This document shows positions 12,334-22,781 of a stretch of DNA of 64,000 nt, piece by piece. The stretch covers positions 6,076,001 through 6,140,000 of the forward strand of contig JAGPXD010000001.1 in the NCBI GenBank assembly GCA_020746995.1, written 5' to 3'. The notes under the pieces were generated by a model that was given only the letters and a program-made list of their open reading frames with translations, ran no database searches and was not told the origin of the DNA. Source of the stretch: Plectosphaerella cucumerina. Taxonomy: Eukaryota > Ascomycota > Sordariomycetes > Glomerellales > Plectosphaerellaceae. The translations under genes were made by a program, and so were the position numbers. Positions within the stretch are counted from its first letter, which is position 1; every line of letters begins with the position of its first letter.

Positions 12334-12736
12334 GACCTCCTTGTTAGATATAGAGAAGGGGCATGCGCGTCCACGAGTTGGGTGCGATGCGTTATACGGT
12401 AGATGATTGAACGAACCAGCAAAGGTTTTGGCTATTGAATTTTAAATGGAGTTGTTCGGTGCTCGGGTTATAGGAGGCGTTTCCATGTTGGCTGCTTCTT
12501 TGCGAGTCGTCCACCGTCAAGACAAAAATCCTCAGACACGCGCGGGCGATTATAACCATGGTTCTTGTTTGAGTGTATTCATTCTGCTCTCATTACGCCA
12601 GGGCGTGGTATCTCTAATCGTCTCACATGATTTCCGGTAACGGAGAAAAAGCCAAAAGCACCGCTTGTCCCAAACGCCATCGCTTCTCATAAGAAATAGA
12701 CACGCAGAAAAGAAAAGAAAGAAAGAAAAAAAGACG
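12334..12736. other. convergent 3' flanks
   Basis: About 400 bases between two convergent genes. It contains AT-richer 3' UTR-like sequence and an A/G-rich tract (about 12,700-12,735) just before the minus-strand stop. No gene is seen. Confidence 0.6.
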
Positions 12737-14582
12737 CTACTGCCTCCCCTGGTACTGTTGCATAAACTGGATGGCCTGCTCCATAGGGTAGCCGATGAAC
12801 ACGGGGCCGGTGAAGACCATCTGGGGGACGCCTGGGGCCGGCTTCGCGGCCTCCAAGGGTGGGTTGATGAAGGTGGGTTGCTGGGGCAGTGTGAAAGGTG
12901 GCGGCGGTGCCTTCTCTCTCTCCGCCTTGGCGGCCGAGATGGACGGTTGGTGATGCGGTGCGGCATGATCAAGCATCACGGATGCCTTGTCAGGCTGCGT
13001 TTTGGCGGCGAGAGGGGACTGGAGACCCTGCATGGCGGCCATCTTGGTGTGGTCGAAGGGGCACTTGCCCCGAGGTTTGGCTGGCGTCGCCTGGTCAGGG
13101 GCCACTCCCGGCATCACCACGGGCGCTGGAGGCGGAGAAAGCGGTGGACCGTCGCCCCCCTCGATGCCGTCTGGCTGGTGGTAGACAGGGACCGAGATAC
13201 CCCAAGGCCGGGAGGGTGACTCGCCAACGCGAACTTCCTTGAGCGGTCTGTCGAAATGACTCTCACGCTCCTCCTGCGTACTACGCTCCTCGTCGAGCGC
13301 GGTAGTCTCGCCAGCCTCTTCACCAGACAAGCTGGACGTGACGGCTCTGGCCCAGTTCTCTACGCGCTCGTTCGAAGCCTTGTCCACGTTCTGCTCGTCC
13401 TGATGTTCCTGGTCTTGCGATTCAGGCAGCATGGGTTTGTGGAGATTGCTAAGCCCCTGGATCATGCTGACCAGGTTGCCATATTTGGCATCGAGCTTCC
13501 TGATCTGGTCCTCGTTCTTCTGGTAGCGGCCCACGCAGACGGCGTGGCTGCGAGGCAGCTCATGCTTGTGCGTCTCGACGTAGTGTGCTATTTCCTCGGG
13601 TGAGTGCTGGTCAAGGTAGCGGATGGGACACTTTGAAGCCGATCCGTTCGCCCCTGGTGCTGGCTGCGACGTGGTCTCCTCGTACATGGCAGCGCAGATG
13701 GGGTCCGCTGAGTGGTGAGGGGTTGGGTCTCCCGCCTCGACCGCTGCAAGCGGGTCGCCCTCATCATCTTCGGCAACCGGTGCCGGCGTGGCAGCTGCGG
13801 AAAAGGGGCACTGCAGCTGGCCCTTTCGTCCTTCGACGGTGAAGTCTTGCTCCAGCGCGGTCGACATGGATGTATCGGTGCGAGACTTGTGCGAGAGAGA
13901 GCCTCTGGTAGAGGCGCTCGTCTTGCTCGGTTCGACCAAGGCCGCTAAATGTTGTGCGGAGCGGCGGCCGTCCCGGATGAGCAGGGCAATCTGATTGCGC
14001 GAGTCGAGGCGGAGGGAACGCCTGGGCAGAGGAACCGCGTTTTGGTCGTCAATTACGTCCTGGCGGCTGAGATCGGGAGGGAGCTGTAGCTTTGCCAGTG
14101 TCTCAAAGATCTCTGATGCAGCAGGCGCATGTCTGTCGGCGAGGTACTGGTACTATGTCGAGGCCAAGGTCAGCTCGATGTGCTCGCTGCCAGGATGGCT
14201 GAATGAAAGACGAAAAGGGTTTAAAGAAAACCAGAATCAGGAAATGGTAAGTTTGTCGATCTTCGGTGCATTTGGATGCAGTCTCTTGATCTAGAGCTAT
14301 GTTGTTCATCATGGTGGAAGAGGGGGTATTTGTTTGTCGAGGCAAGGCGCCCACCCAGTGAGGATGGCGGGTCGGCCGGGGCTCGCTGACAAATTGAATA
14401 GCAAAAGAGGTACGTACCTGCTCGTGGGCAAACCTGAGCTTGTGCTCCAGGATGGTGTTCCTGTCCGTCAGGCTTTGGACTTCATCGGCGAGAGCGTTGA
14501 ACGAGTCAACGAGCGTATGCGTGTGCGTGATGTAGCTCATCACATTGTTGGCGCCTCGGTCTGAGCTTGCTGGACAAGTCAT
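12737..14582 (-). CDS. uncharacterised coiled-coil protein with CP (heme-regulatory-like) motifs
   Basis: I do not recognise this family by name. Two exons, 14582-14418 and 14146-12737, separated by a 271-nt intron (GTACGT...CCAG), give 524 aa. Residues about 16-90 are helical with heptad-like spacing (LVDSFNALADEVQSLTDRNTILEHKLRFAHEQ, continuing YLADRHAPAASEIFETLAKLQL), suggesting a coiled coil. The middle is low complexity apart from a conserved-looking block at about 226-295 (KCPIRYLDQHSPEEIAHYV, GRYQKNEDQIRKLDAKYG). Three Cys-Pro sites are present: LQCPFS (Cys168), KCPIRY (Cys228) and KCPFDH (Cys417). The last closely matches the heme-regulatory motif of HAP1-type proteins. The C-terminus is Pro-rich, ending FMQQYQGRQ. 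No membrane segment or enzyme motif is seen. The gene is divergent from the hydrolase at 15113. Confidence 0.75.
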
Positions 14583-15112
14583 CACATGGAGTGGTGGTAG
14601 AAATGTAGAAGGAAGGAGGATGAGAAGAGATGGGAGAGAGAAGTGGTGTGAAGAATTGGAGGAAGAAGAGCAAACCGAACGCGCAGGTCGGGTTGGAGAA
14701 GGGATTGCTTGAGGTGGGTCTGGACCCCGACCGTGGATCCGCGTGCCAAATTTGACACCCCACTTTCTCGGAGATTCATCGGGTCCCGACCTGCCTCGGC
14801 GCTTCAGCCGCTGATGTAAGCGCTGAGCACCTCTCCCATCGTTGAGCCGGCAGCAGCTGTCACCGATTCGCATGCCAGGGCACGCCCGGAACTCAAGCAC
14901 GCGGGGTTCAGTTGTGTACAACGAGACATCAGCTTGCCACCAGCAGGCATCTCACTGAGCTTGCACAAAATTTCAACACCTTCTGAACCTCACTTAGCGT
15001 AGTGATATCCTACTGATCTCTGATTTCTTGGGTATCAACCTCCGGTGGCCTGCCGAGCAAGACTTGCCTGTTCCTACTTCTCGTTCTGCATCAAATCAAC
15101 TAAACTACAGAG
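14583..15112. promoter_or_regulatory. shared divergent promoter region
   Basis: About 530 bases separating the start codons of the CP-motif protein (minus) and the iminopeptidase-like hydrolase (plus). It must contain both promoters and leaders. No distinct element stands out beyond pyrimidine-rich leader sequence on the minus strand. Confidence 0.45.
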
Positions 15113-16590
15113 ATGGCTTCGAAAGCTATCCAGGCCGCAAGGCTCCTCAGTCGGAGGTCTCACGTTCTCCCGGGTAAGATCTTCTACTTTGCTCAACCCC
15201 TCTCGTTTATCCATCCCAGTACTAACCTCTGCCAGACCAACTCCTCGTCTCCGAACTGTTCTTCGAAGTCCCCCAAGATTACAAGAACCTGTCCCGCGGC
15301 ACCCTACAGCTCTTCGGCCGCACCGTGACCAAGCACGAGAAGCCCATCGTGCCCCTCAGTGATGCCGAAGCCAAAAAGGCCGACCAGAAACCCTGGCTCG
15401 TCTACCTCGAAGGCGGGCCCGGCTTCGGCAACCGCGAGCCTCAGGACAGTCCCATCACCCGCATGGCCCTGAACCGCGGATACCAGGTCCTCTTCCTCGA
15501 CTACCGCGGCACCGGCCTCAGTACCCCCGTGTCGGCTGCCATGTTGGCTACCAAGGGTTCCCCCGCAGATCAGGCCGCATACCTGCGCTTGCTGCGCGCC
15601 GATAACATTGTCCGCGACTGCGAGGCTGTCCGACATGTGTTGACGGACGACTACCCCGAGGAGAAGAAGCGCTGGTCGCTCCTCGGCCAGTCCTTCGGCG
15701 GGTTCGTTTCTCTGTCATACCTCTCGCTGTACCCGCAAGGCCTGAGGGAGGTGTTCATGACTGGCGGCCTGGCTCCGGTGGGCAAGACCGCAGAGCAGGT
15801 CTATTCGGCTCTCTTCAAGCGGGTGATCCAGCGCAACCAATCTTACTACCAGAAATTCCCCGAGGACGTCCAAAACGTCCGCCAGATCGCTCGCCACATT
15901 CAGGAAAAGGGGGGTGCCATCGTGCTCCCCGCCGGCGGAGAGCTCACCGTGCCTCGGCTTCTGACTCTGGGAATCGGCTTTGGCTTCCACGGCGGTCTCG
16001 ATGCCGTCCACAGTCTCATCCTGCGCGCAAAGACGGACCTAGACCAGCTCGGTTTCCTTGATCGTCCCGTTCTGTCGGCTCTGGAGCGTGACAACCCCCT
16101 CGATACCAACATCATCTATGCAATCCTCCACGAGCCTATCTACAACTTCAAGCCCGGCGTTCGATCAGGCTGGGCAGCCCATTCCGTTGGAAAGTCCCTC
16201 GCGCAGTACTCATGGCTTGCCGATCCGGCAGCCCTTTCAGCTGCCTCCGACGAACCGCTCTTCTTCACCGGCGAGATGATCTTCCCTTTCCACTTTGACA
16301 CCTATCCTGAGCTGATCCCGCTCAAGGCCGCCGCCGAAGAGCTCGCTGCGTACGATGACTGGCCCGAACTCTACGATGAGGAGCAGCTGCGTCGGAATGA
16401 GGTTCCTGTATTTGCGGCATCGTACACGCACGACATGTATGTTGATGCCGATCTTGCCCGGGAGACGGCCGCGCTTGTTCGCGGCTGCAAGGTCTACGAG
16501 ACAAACGTCATGTACCACAATGCCCTGCGGGCTCGGACCAACGATGTTTTGGGCGAGCTCTTCAAGCTCAGGGACGGCGAGATTGACTAG
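15113..16590 (+). CDS. proline iminopeptidase-like alpha/beta hydrolase (peptidase family S33)
   Basis: Two exons, 15113-15173 and 15236-16590, with a 62-nt intron (codon G|AC), give 471 aa. The alpha/beta-hydrolase landmarks are the oxyanion-hole segment YLEGGPGFGNREP, the following LDYRGTGLS, and the nucleophile elbow GQSFGG with Ser in the centre. The catalytic Asp is probably in the HDMYVDADLARE region and the His in MYHNALR near the C-terminus. These features match the fungal S33 group that removes N-terminal proline or other residues from peptides. The extreme N-terminus (MASKAIQAARLLSRRSHVLPG) is basic and amphipathic, so weak mitochondrial targeting is possible, but there is no secretory signal peptide. 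Stop TAG at 16588-16590. Confidence 0.9.
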
Positions 16591-16806
16591 AACACCACAC
16601 AGTATTCGGCATTGTCACGAGGAGAATTACACAGCCTGTTGATTGAATATCCGTAACACCCCGCTGTTAAAAAACAGACGCATCATTCGAGCAGATGGTA
16701 GAAAAGTCTGTCGTCGTGCTCCGAAACTCAGCCCCTTGCTAGAGACCTGCAAGTCCCTCCGTCACCTCCCTTCTTGATCCCTCTTGTCCTCAGCAGACCC
16801 AGACTC

Positions 16807-18255
16807 TTAATCAAGCACATATGGCCGTCCATAATTCGGCCCCGGCACCATCCCCGGCATCAGCGGCGGCGGCGGCCCCATGCCCGGGATAGGGGGCAGC
16901 GACTCCATGCTCGGCAGCGAAGACTGGTTGCCAAGGTCCGCCTCCCTTCTCACCGCGGCCTCGCGCAGGATCAGCGTCGAGACCTCTGGGTTCCCAATGA
17001 GGAAGCTGCTGGTCTCCTCAGGGGCGCGCTGCCACAGCAGCGGCTGCAGGAAGCCGATGCGCGCGAAGACCATCTTGAGCAGCTCGTCGGACTCGGGCAC
17101 CCCGATCCACAGATCGCCGCATAGGCGCAGCACCTCGGGCACCGCCGCGTCGGGGCCGGCCGTCTCGAGCATGTCGACGACGTGGGAGCGGATCACCGCC
17201 TTGAAGTCGTCCATGAGGAACTTGCAGGCGCAGATGTACACCTCGAGACTCAAAGTGTACGTCTGCAGCCAGGTGCGCATGTCCTCGCCGTGGATGCGCC
17301 CGCGCGGCGGCCCTTCGTCCTCTGGACTGGACGCGGAGGGCGGCAAATGGTGATGATGATGGTGCCGATGGGCCCCTGGCCTGTTGTCGCGAGGGTCGAC
17401 GCCGGGTGGCAGTAGGCCGCGCTGTCTATCTCGGCGGTGGCGGCGGTGGCGGTCGCCCGGTGGTGCCCCTGGATATCCAACCGGCGGGAACGCAGGCGGA
17501 GGCGGGGGGTAATTCCAGTATGGCGGTGGCATAGGCCGAGGTCGGATAGGGGCGATGCCGCAGTTCCAACAGGGCGCGCCGCCCTGGGGGATCATGCACC
17601 GCGGGCACCGACACCCAGGGCGATGCGACCCGGGTCTCTTCTGCTGGGCCCGTTCCCAGGCGCGCCGGGCCCTCCGCTGTGACAAGCGGCGACTGCGCGC
17701 AAGGCTGGTCTCGCTCCCGGCGCTCTCATCCGACGATGACCACCCATCCGAGTCGGAGTGGTGGTGATGGCCGTTGTCCCTGCCCTTGCCGTTCTCCGTC
17801 TCCGTCTGTAGCACAGATGCGACAGACCTTATGGGGACGAAGGTCCCCTGGTATAGAAAGGCGACGACAAAGTGAAATATCGAGGGGTCTTCTTCCGGCA
17901 GGTCCATGGACAGAGCCTGGGCCTCCTTGAAGGGCCCGCAGAAGGCCTTTTGGAAGTAGTCGCACCGGACGAGGACATCCAGATGCACATAGAAGACCTG
18001 CTGGCCGGCTCCCTGTCCAACCCGAAGCGGCACCACGGGTGCGCTGTAACGGCCATCTGCAGAGGACAGCCAGAGGTCCTCGCGCGGGTTCGGGATGTCC
18101 TTGCGCTTCTTCTTGTCGTAGGCCGTGTCGATGACAACCACATCGGGCGTCACTGTCGAGGGTGCGCGCATCGCCTCGCCCAGTGTGCGGCTGTTCGTCC
18201 TGTTCTGCCGGCTGCTTCCGCTGCTGCCCTCGCCGTTTCCCACGGTCCGCGACAT
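16807..18255 (-). CDS. BTB/POZ domain protein
   Basis: Single exon, 482 aa. The N-terminal third holds a BTB/POZ fold (about residues 35-150): VVPLRVGQGAGQQVFYVHLDVLVRCDYFQKAFCGPFKEAQ, then DLPEEDPSIFHFVVAFLYQGTFVPI, typical of fungal BTB proteins and used for dimerisation or Cullin-3 adaptor binding. A central Ser/Arg/His-rich linker contains a compact Cys cluster, GCRCPRC followed by CWNC, spaced as a possible small zinc site, and a Pro-rich segment. The C-terminal half resumes the BACK-like helices (LSLEVYICACKFLMDDFKAVIRSHVVDML), so the linker looks like a large insertion within the BTB/BACK unit. The tail is Gly/Pro/Met-rich. Whether it is a ubiquitin-ligase adaptor or a regulator cannot be told from sequence. 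Confidence 0.85.
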   Translation of the reverse strand: MSRTVGNGEGSSGSSRQNRTNSRTLGEAMRAPSTVTPDVVVIDTAYDKKKRKDIPNPREDLWLSSADGRYSAPVVPLRVGQGAGQQVFYVHLDVLVRCDYFQKAFCGPFKEAQALSMDLPEEDPSIFHFVVAFLYQGTFVPIRSVASVLQTETENGKGRDNGHHHHSDSDGWSSSDESAGSETSLARSRRLSQRRARRAWERAQQKRPGSHRPGCRCPRCMIPQGGAPCWNCGIAPIRPRPMPPPYWNYPPPPPAFPPVGYPGAPPGDRHRRHRRDRQRGLLPPGVDPRDNRPGAHRHHHHHHLPPSASSPEDEGPPRGRIHGEDMRTWLQTYTLSLEVYICACKFLMDDFKAVIRSHVVDMLETAGPDAAVPEVLRLCGDLWIGVPESDELLKMVFARIGFLQPLLWQRAPEETSSFLIGNPEVSTLILREAAVRREADLGNQSSLPSMESLPPIPGMGPPPPLMPGMVPGPNYGRPYVLD

Positions 18256-19384
18256 GGTGAGCCGCGGCCGTTTGGTCGGCTGTCAATTGCGAGGACTAGC
18301 CGTTAGGATGCGAATTTGGGAGGGAATGGTGCTTTCGCTTCACCGTCTTTAGAACAGCGGTACCCAGGACGAAATGAGGACCGCTTCGACTTGGGCGCGA
18401 GGGCTGGGAGAGAACCAGAGGGAGGGGGGAGAGAGGGAGGAGGTGGTGGTGTGTGTGAGCGACGTGACGTGGGAAACATGGGCACTTGAGTTAGCACATG
18501 GGCGAAGGCTTAAAATCAATGTCAAGAGCACAGGACCAGGCAGCCACACGACCTTGACCGAGCTGCAAGTCGAGGACCAATTGGACGGTGACGAGGCAGC
18601 CAGGTGGTGTGCAGCCAGGCTGGCTGTGAGCCGCTGGATGAGGCGTGAGGCGGACACGACACGGCCGAGGCCGCCGCTTGTCTGCACGTCGCCGTAGCAT
18701 GGGGAGCAGCGCAGCGCAGCGCAGCCCCCCCAAAAGGGCTCCGACCAAGTCTGGGTTTGGGTTGGGGATGCTGTCCGCGCCAGTGCCTCCAGTGAGGCCG
18801 CCGCAATGGCTCCGGTCCGTTGCACCCTCACGCGCCGCTCGTCGTGCGACTGACTGGTCGTGGCGGACTTTGCAGCGCGCCTGAGGCCGCTGCCCTTGGT
18901 GGGCAACGACAAATCGGACAGGCATGCATTTCAGCTAGCCGCATTGCGCGCAACTTGACGTGCTTTGGGACACCGACTGTTCCCAAGAGACCCAGCACAT
19001 ACTCTGGCCGCCAACATGTGCCAGACCAAGCCGTCGAGCAAGCCTGGAGTGCACTTGTACCGGTTGTCGCCCTCTTGTGCAGATTTGAGCGTGCCGGGAC
19101 CGGAAACCGCCGGGACAGCGCAATGGAAATGAGCTGTTTTGCTTCCTTCATCCCCGTCGTGATCGGGGGACACCAGGACACAGCAGGGTGGCATGCAGTG
19201 CACCAATTACGGCTCCTCACGGACATGCGGCGGCATGCATGGCGTGCATGTGGGTGATTGGAGGTACCTACGCAGGAAGAGTAGGTAAGATGGCAGAGGC
19301 CCGGGGTGGCCAGGCCTAGAAAGTCAGCCGTCCACGGGTGTCCATTGGGTCTCGTACACTTTGGGCAGGCCCCCATGTCCCCCT
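18256..19384. other. BTB promoter and HELQ 3' flank
   Basis: About 1.1 kb between two minus-strand genes: upstream region of the BTB gene on the left, 3' flank of the helicase on the right. A GCAGC pentanucleotide run lies at 18706-18725. No credible gene is seen on either strand. Confidence 0.55.
18706..18725. repeat. GCAGC tandem repeat
   Basis: Four tandem copies of GCAGC in the non-coding region upstream of the BTB gene. Confidence 0.8.
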
Positions 19385-22300
19385 TCATTCCTCCTCTAAA
19401 TCCTGCTGCATCTCCGCTTCTGTTCCCTGTCAGTTACTCATCCGCCAGAGGCTCAAGGGCCGGGACTTACGCCATATGCGGTTGGCCGAGTTGGAGATGA
19501 CTTGGGCCTTGGCCAACAACTTCTCCTCGTACAGTTCGCTCTCCTGGCCCTTGATGCGGACTTTGCTTGGTTGAGCCTATCTTCGTCAGCAGGGTCACTA
19601 CCATGTGTGCATGCTGGCTCGTCCATGCCTGCATCAGAATTGGAACAAGCTCTTTCGGATCGGCATTTGCTACAGCGGCGACGCTCCGAAGTCCGTTCTC
19701 CCAGAACATTCTCCTTGACACAGCGTTAGCAAACAGAGTAATCCCACGAACGGTGCTCAGACATACGCAGTCCTGCTTTTGACAAAGGTGATCTTCGCCA
19801 AAGCCAGCAAGTCAGCTCTTGCCCCAGCTCTGAGTCTGTCTGAATAGTGGTCGAGAGCGGCCGCCATGATGCTGCAAGATGCTGTCAGCTGCATTGATTT
19901 TTTTGAGGCTGCACTTGGACCTCACCCCCAGCCCATCTGCTGACAAAACTTGATCATCCCGGCAGCAAACCCGTGGCAGGACTGCGATAAGGTCTGGACC
20001 GCCCCTCGGGGAACGTCGTACTTGCGGGCCACGATGTGGATGGGCATCTCGTTGCACAGGTCCCGTAGTTGCAGTGCCAGGTAGCAGCGGCGGTACACCC
20101 TGGCCACGCCCCTCTCTTCTGGCGTGGACTCCTTCAGTGTGCCACCTTGTGCTCTGCGACATGTCAGCGTTGGCCACTATTGAGAGGGGAGATTGATACG
20201 TACAGTCGGTTGATGACGGCCGGTTTGACACCCAGGAACCCCAGCGCTCGATGGCCGCTATCGTCAAGAGACTCCATCTCGTTGCGGAATATCTTCCAGT
20301 TGATGCCTGCCATGTTGTCCTGCACTGGCGTAAAGGTGTAGAGGAGATGCATGTCGCCGTCCATGACAAATGCACGGAGTGCCTTGGCGAGCTCGTCGTG
20401 GATGAAGGTGCCATCGTCTGGATCCAGCGCCGAGGCCACGATCGCCTTCCCCAGCTGTGTAGGGGCATAGTTCTCCATGGCGTCCACCGTCACGTACTTC
20501 ATGGCGACCAGGCTTTCCAGGCCTCTGGTGACGCACTGCCCCAACAGAGCGAGGTCGCCAGAGCGTGCTAGGAGAGTCTTGCTAGCATATTCCTCGACCG
20601 AATCTCTGCTCGTTGCCAGACGGATAGCAATGATTTCCAGCAAAGCCCTATGTTGTGTTAGTCAGGTGGTATCCGAGGAAGGGGCATTGCATTTACCGTT
20701 TGATCCTCTGCTTGTCGGTGTCAAGCGAGCTCGTCACCTGAGGAAGTTCGGCATGCATCAGGTCGACAACCTGTTCGAGCTCCTCCTTACGACAGCACAA
20801 GTATGTCTCTCCCACCTCATCCTTGCCCTTCCTGCCAGCACGGCCGCGCATCTGTCGCAGCATCGATGGGCCGACAAAGTCGCGACCCATTCTGGCACCG
20901 TGAAGAATCACTCTCCTGGCCGGCCTGGTTGATGTCAGCAGGGTATATAGAGGGGGAAAGGCGGCGACGTGTTTTACAAGTTGATTCCTGCGGCCAGGCT
21001 GCAGGTCGCCACGCATACCTTGAGCACACCATCATCGTAGCCGCTAGCAATCAGGTCTCGTTCTTCAGTCGTAAGGCCAGCCTGGAACTGTCAGCCATGT
21101 CTGCGTACCTACTGCCAAGGGAAGGAGCACCAACATCTAAACATGAGTTAGCAGATGGCCGTCAGGAGAGTGCTCGGCTCGCAGAACTTACGATGAAATG
21201 CAACACCGGCTGGAATCGTCTGTTCGAGTACGGGATCCAGACCGGTACTTAGACTCCGAAGTTCTGCAAGCAGATTGCTCCTCCTGTTTGCCGCCTCGGC
21301 CCCAACCTCATGCGCTTGAGGCATCACCCGCGCGATAATTTTGGCGTCCGATTCGCATGCCCAGCGACTACTAGCAAACACCAGGACGCCGTATCCTTGC
21401 CTGGCTGTCTCGTTTGCGAGCGCCACGACCGCATTAAGAACGCCATCCCGCAACTCTCTGTGTTCGGACGGCTGAATCTGCCGCATGGGCGTCGCGGCTG
21501 CCGAGCGAGGACCGCTCTCCGCGGCACTGAGTTTTGAGGCGGTGTTCAGCAGCTCACTGGTAGTTGCAGCCGGGTAGACCTGTCCTTCGTACACAAGATG
21601 CTCGTCGACAGGGATCGGTCTGTACTTTGTCTCGTAGAATTCCGCCTCCAGCCAGTCGGCCAGAAGCTTGATGTTCTGGACCTGCGTCAGTTCGAGAAAA
21701 GCGGCTGCCCATAGCACGTGGATCACGTACGGAGAGAGTTGCGCTCATGCCCACTATCTGGACAGGCTGAGGCATGGTCAGCACCTTAGTGGCGAGAAGC
21801 TCCATCAGATAACCCCGATGGTCATCGTCAATCATGTGGAGCTCATCAAGAACGACAATCTTGAGGTCTCGAATAGAGCAGTCATCAATCGCGGTGTTAA
21901 TCATCGCGTTCGCCTAGAGTCGTCAGCTTACCAGTATACTTCCTTGAGAATTAAACAGGTACCTTCTCCATGGTGCAGACGCCGATATCAAAGTCAGCCC
22001 AGGTCGCCTGAACCGTGCCGCCACCAAAGAAACCAACGACTCTGACCGTGTTCTCGTCCGCTCTGCGCCGCCACAGTCGTTTCTCGTCGTCAACGACAGG
22101 CAAATCATGTTTGGGTAGGCCTGCAACAATGTTGCGTAGCCACCTAACTTTCTCTTGGACAAGAGCAACATAGGGCAGGACGAGGAGAGCCTTCGCTCCC
22201 TTCTCCTCTAGCACTCGCTTGAGCATCAGGACTATGGGATTGTCAGCACCGACGTATCTCACACAGCGAAGAACGTGACTGAGCTGACCATCTGCCACCA

Positions 22301-22781
22301 AAGACTTTCCTCCACCGGTCGGAGCACTGTAGACGAGATTCTTCTCGCCAGAGAGAAGGCCAGGACCTAGCAAACATGCTTTCTGCCAGGGATAGATGCT
22401 TCGGATGCCAAGCTTAAGAAAATTCTGTATGAGGTGTGGCGGCAGGCCATACACAGGATGAGCGAGGGAGAGCTGCGGATCTACAGAAGCAGATGGTGTT
22501 GCCTGAAACGTGATCCTCTGGGTGTACTCGGATGGGCCGTCCGGTGCTAACCCGAGGGACACGATGGAGCTCGCCGCGAACCGCGGCTCGGAGGGTGGCA
22601 GGCTGAAGCTCCTCTTGGTGTTAGGGCCATGGTCTGCGGACGCTGTCTTTGCCAAAGTGGTGTGCTCTGCCACCGATAGAGACCGTTTGTGCCCTGCGAG
22701 GGTGGTGGTAGAGTACAGCGTCTTTGTGTCTTGTGCCTGCTGAACCGATGTCCTGTGCCAGACGCCATTGCCTGTAACCAT
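19385..22781 (-). CDS. HELQ/POLQ-type DNA repair helicase
   Basis: Superfamily 2, Ski2-like helicase related to HELQ and the helicase half of polymerase theta; expected nuclear role in replication-fork and crosslink repair. Model: exons 22781-22289, 22231-21963, 21913-21731, 21681-21192, 21136-21135, 21081-20978, 20924-20697, 20647-20204, 20153-19926, 19871-19767, 19713-19629, 19576-19471 and 19419-19385, giving 923 aa. Motifs: Walker A APTGGGKS (Lys159), DELH box (277-280), SAT in GMSATLS, FHHAGL around 478, ATCSLAAGINLP, and the arginine-rich QMRGRAGRKG motif VI. A winged-helix/ratchet region and a C-terminal helix-hairpin-helix-like segment (NGLRSVAAVANADPKELVPIL) follow. No polymerase domain. 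Two oddities: FHHAGL requires a 2-nt exon, and the intron after the exon ending at 19629 is GC-AG. The start ATG at 22781 is the first in frame. Confidence 0.88.
21135..21136 (-). other. putative 2-nt microexon in the helicase gene
   Basis: The dinucleotide AT is flanked upstream by a 55-nt intron (GTAAGT...GCTAAC...TTTAG) and downstream by a 53-nt intron (GTTGGT...GCTGAC...CCAG). With the C left by the preceding exon it forms CAT, the second His of the conserved FHHAGL motif, and it keeps the frame open. Skipping it gives an early stop. The weak part is the GTTGGT donor. Confidence 0.5.
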
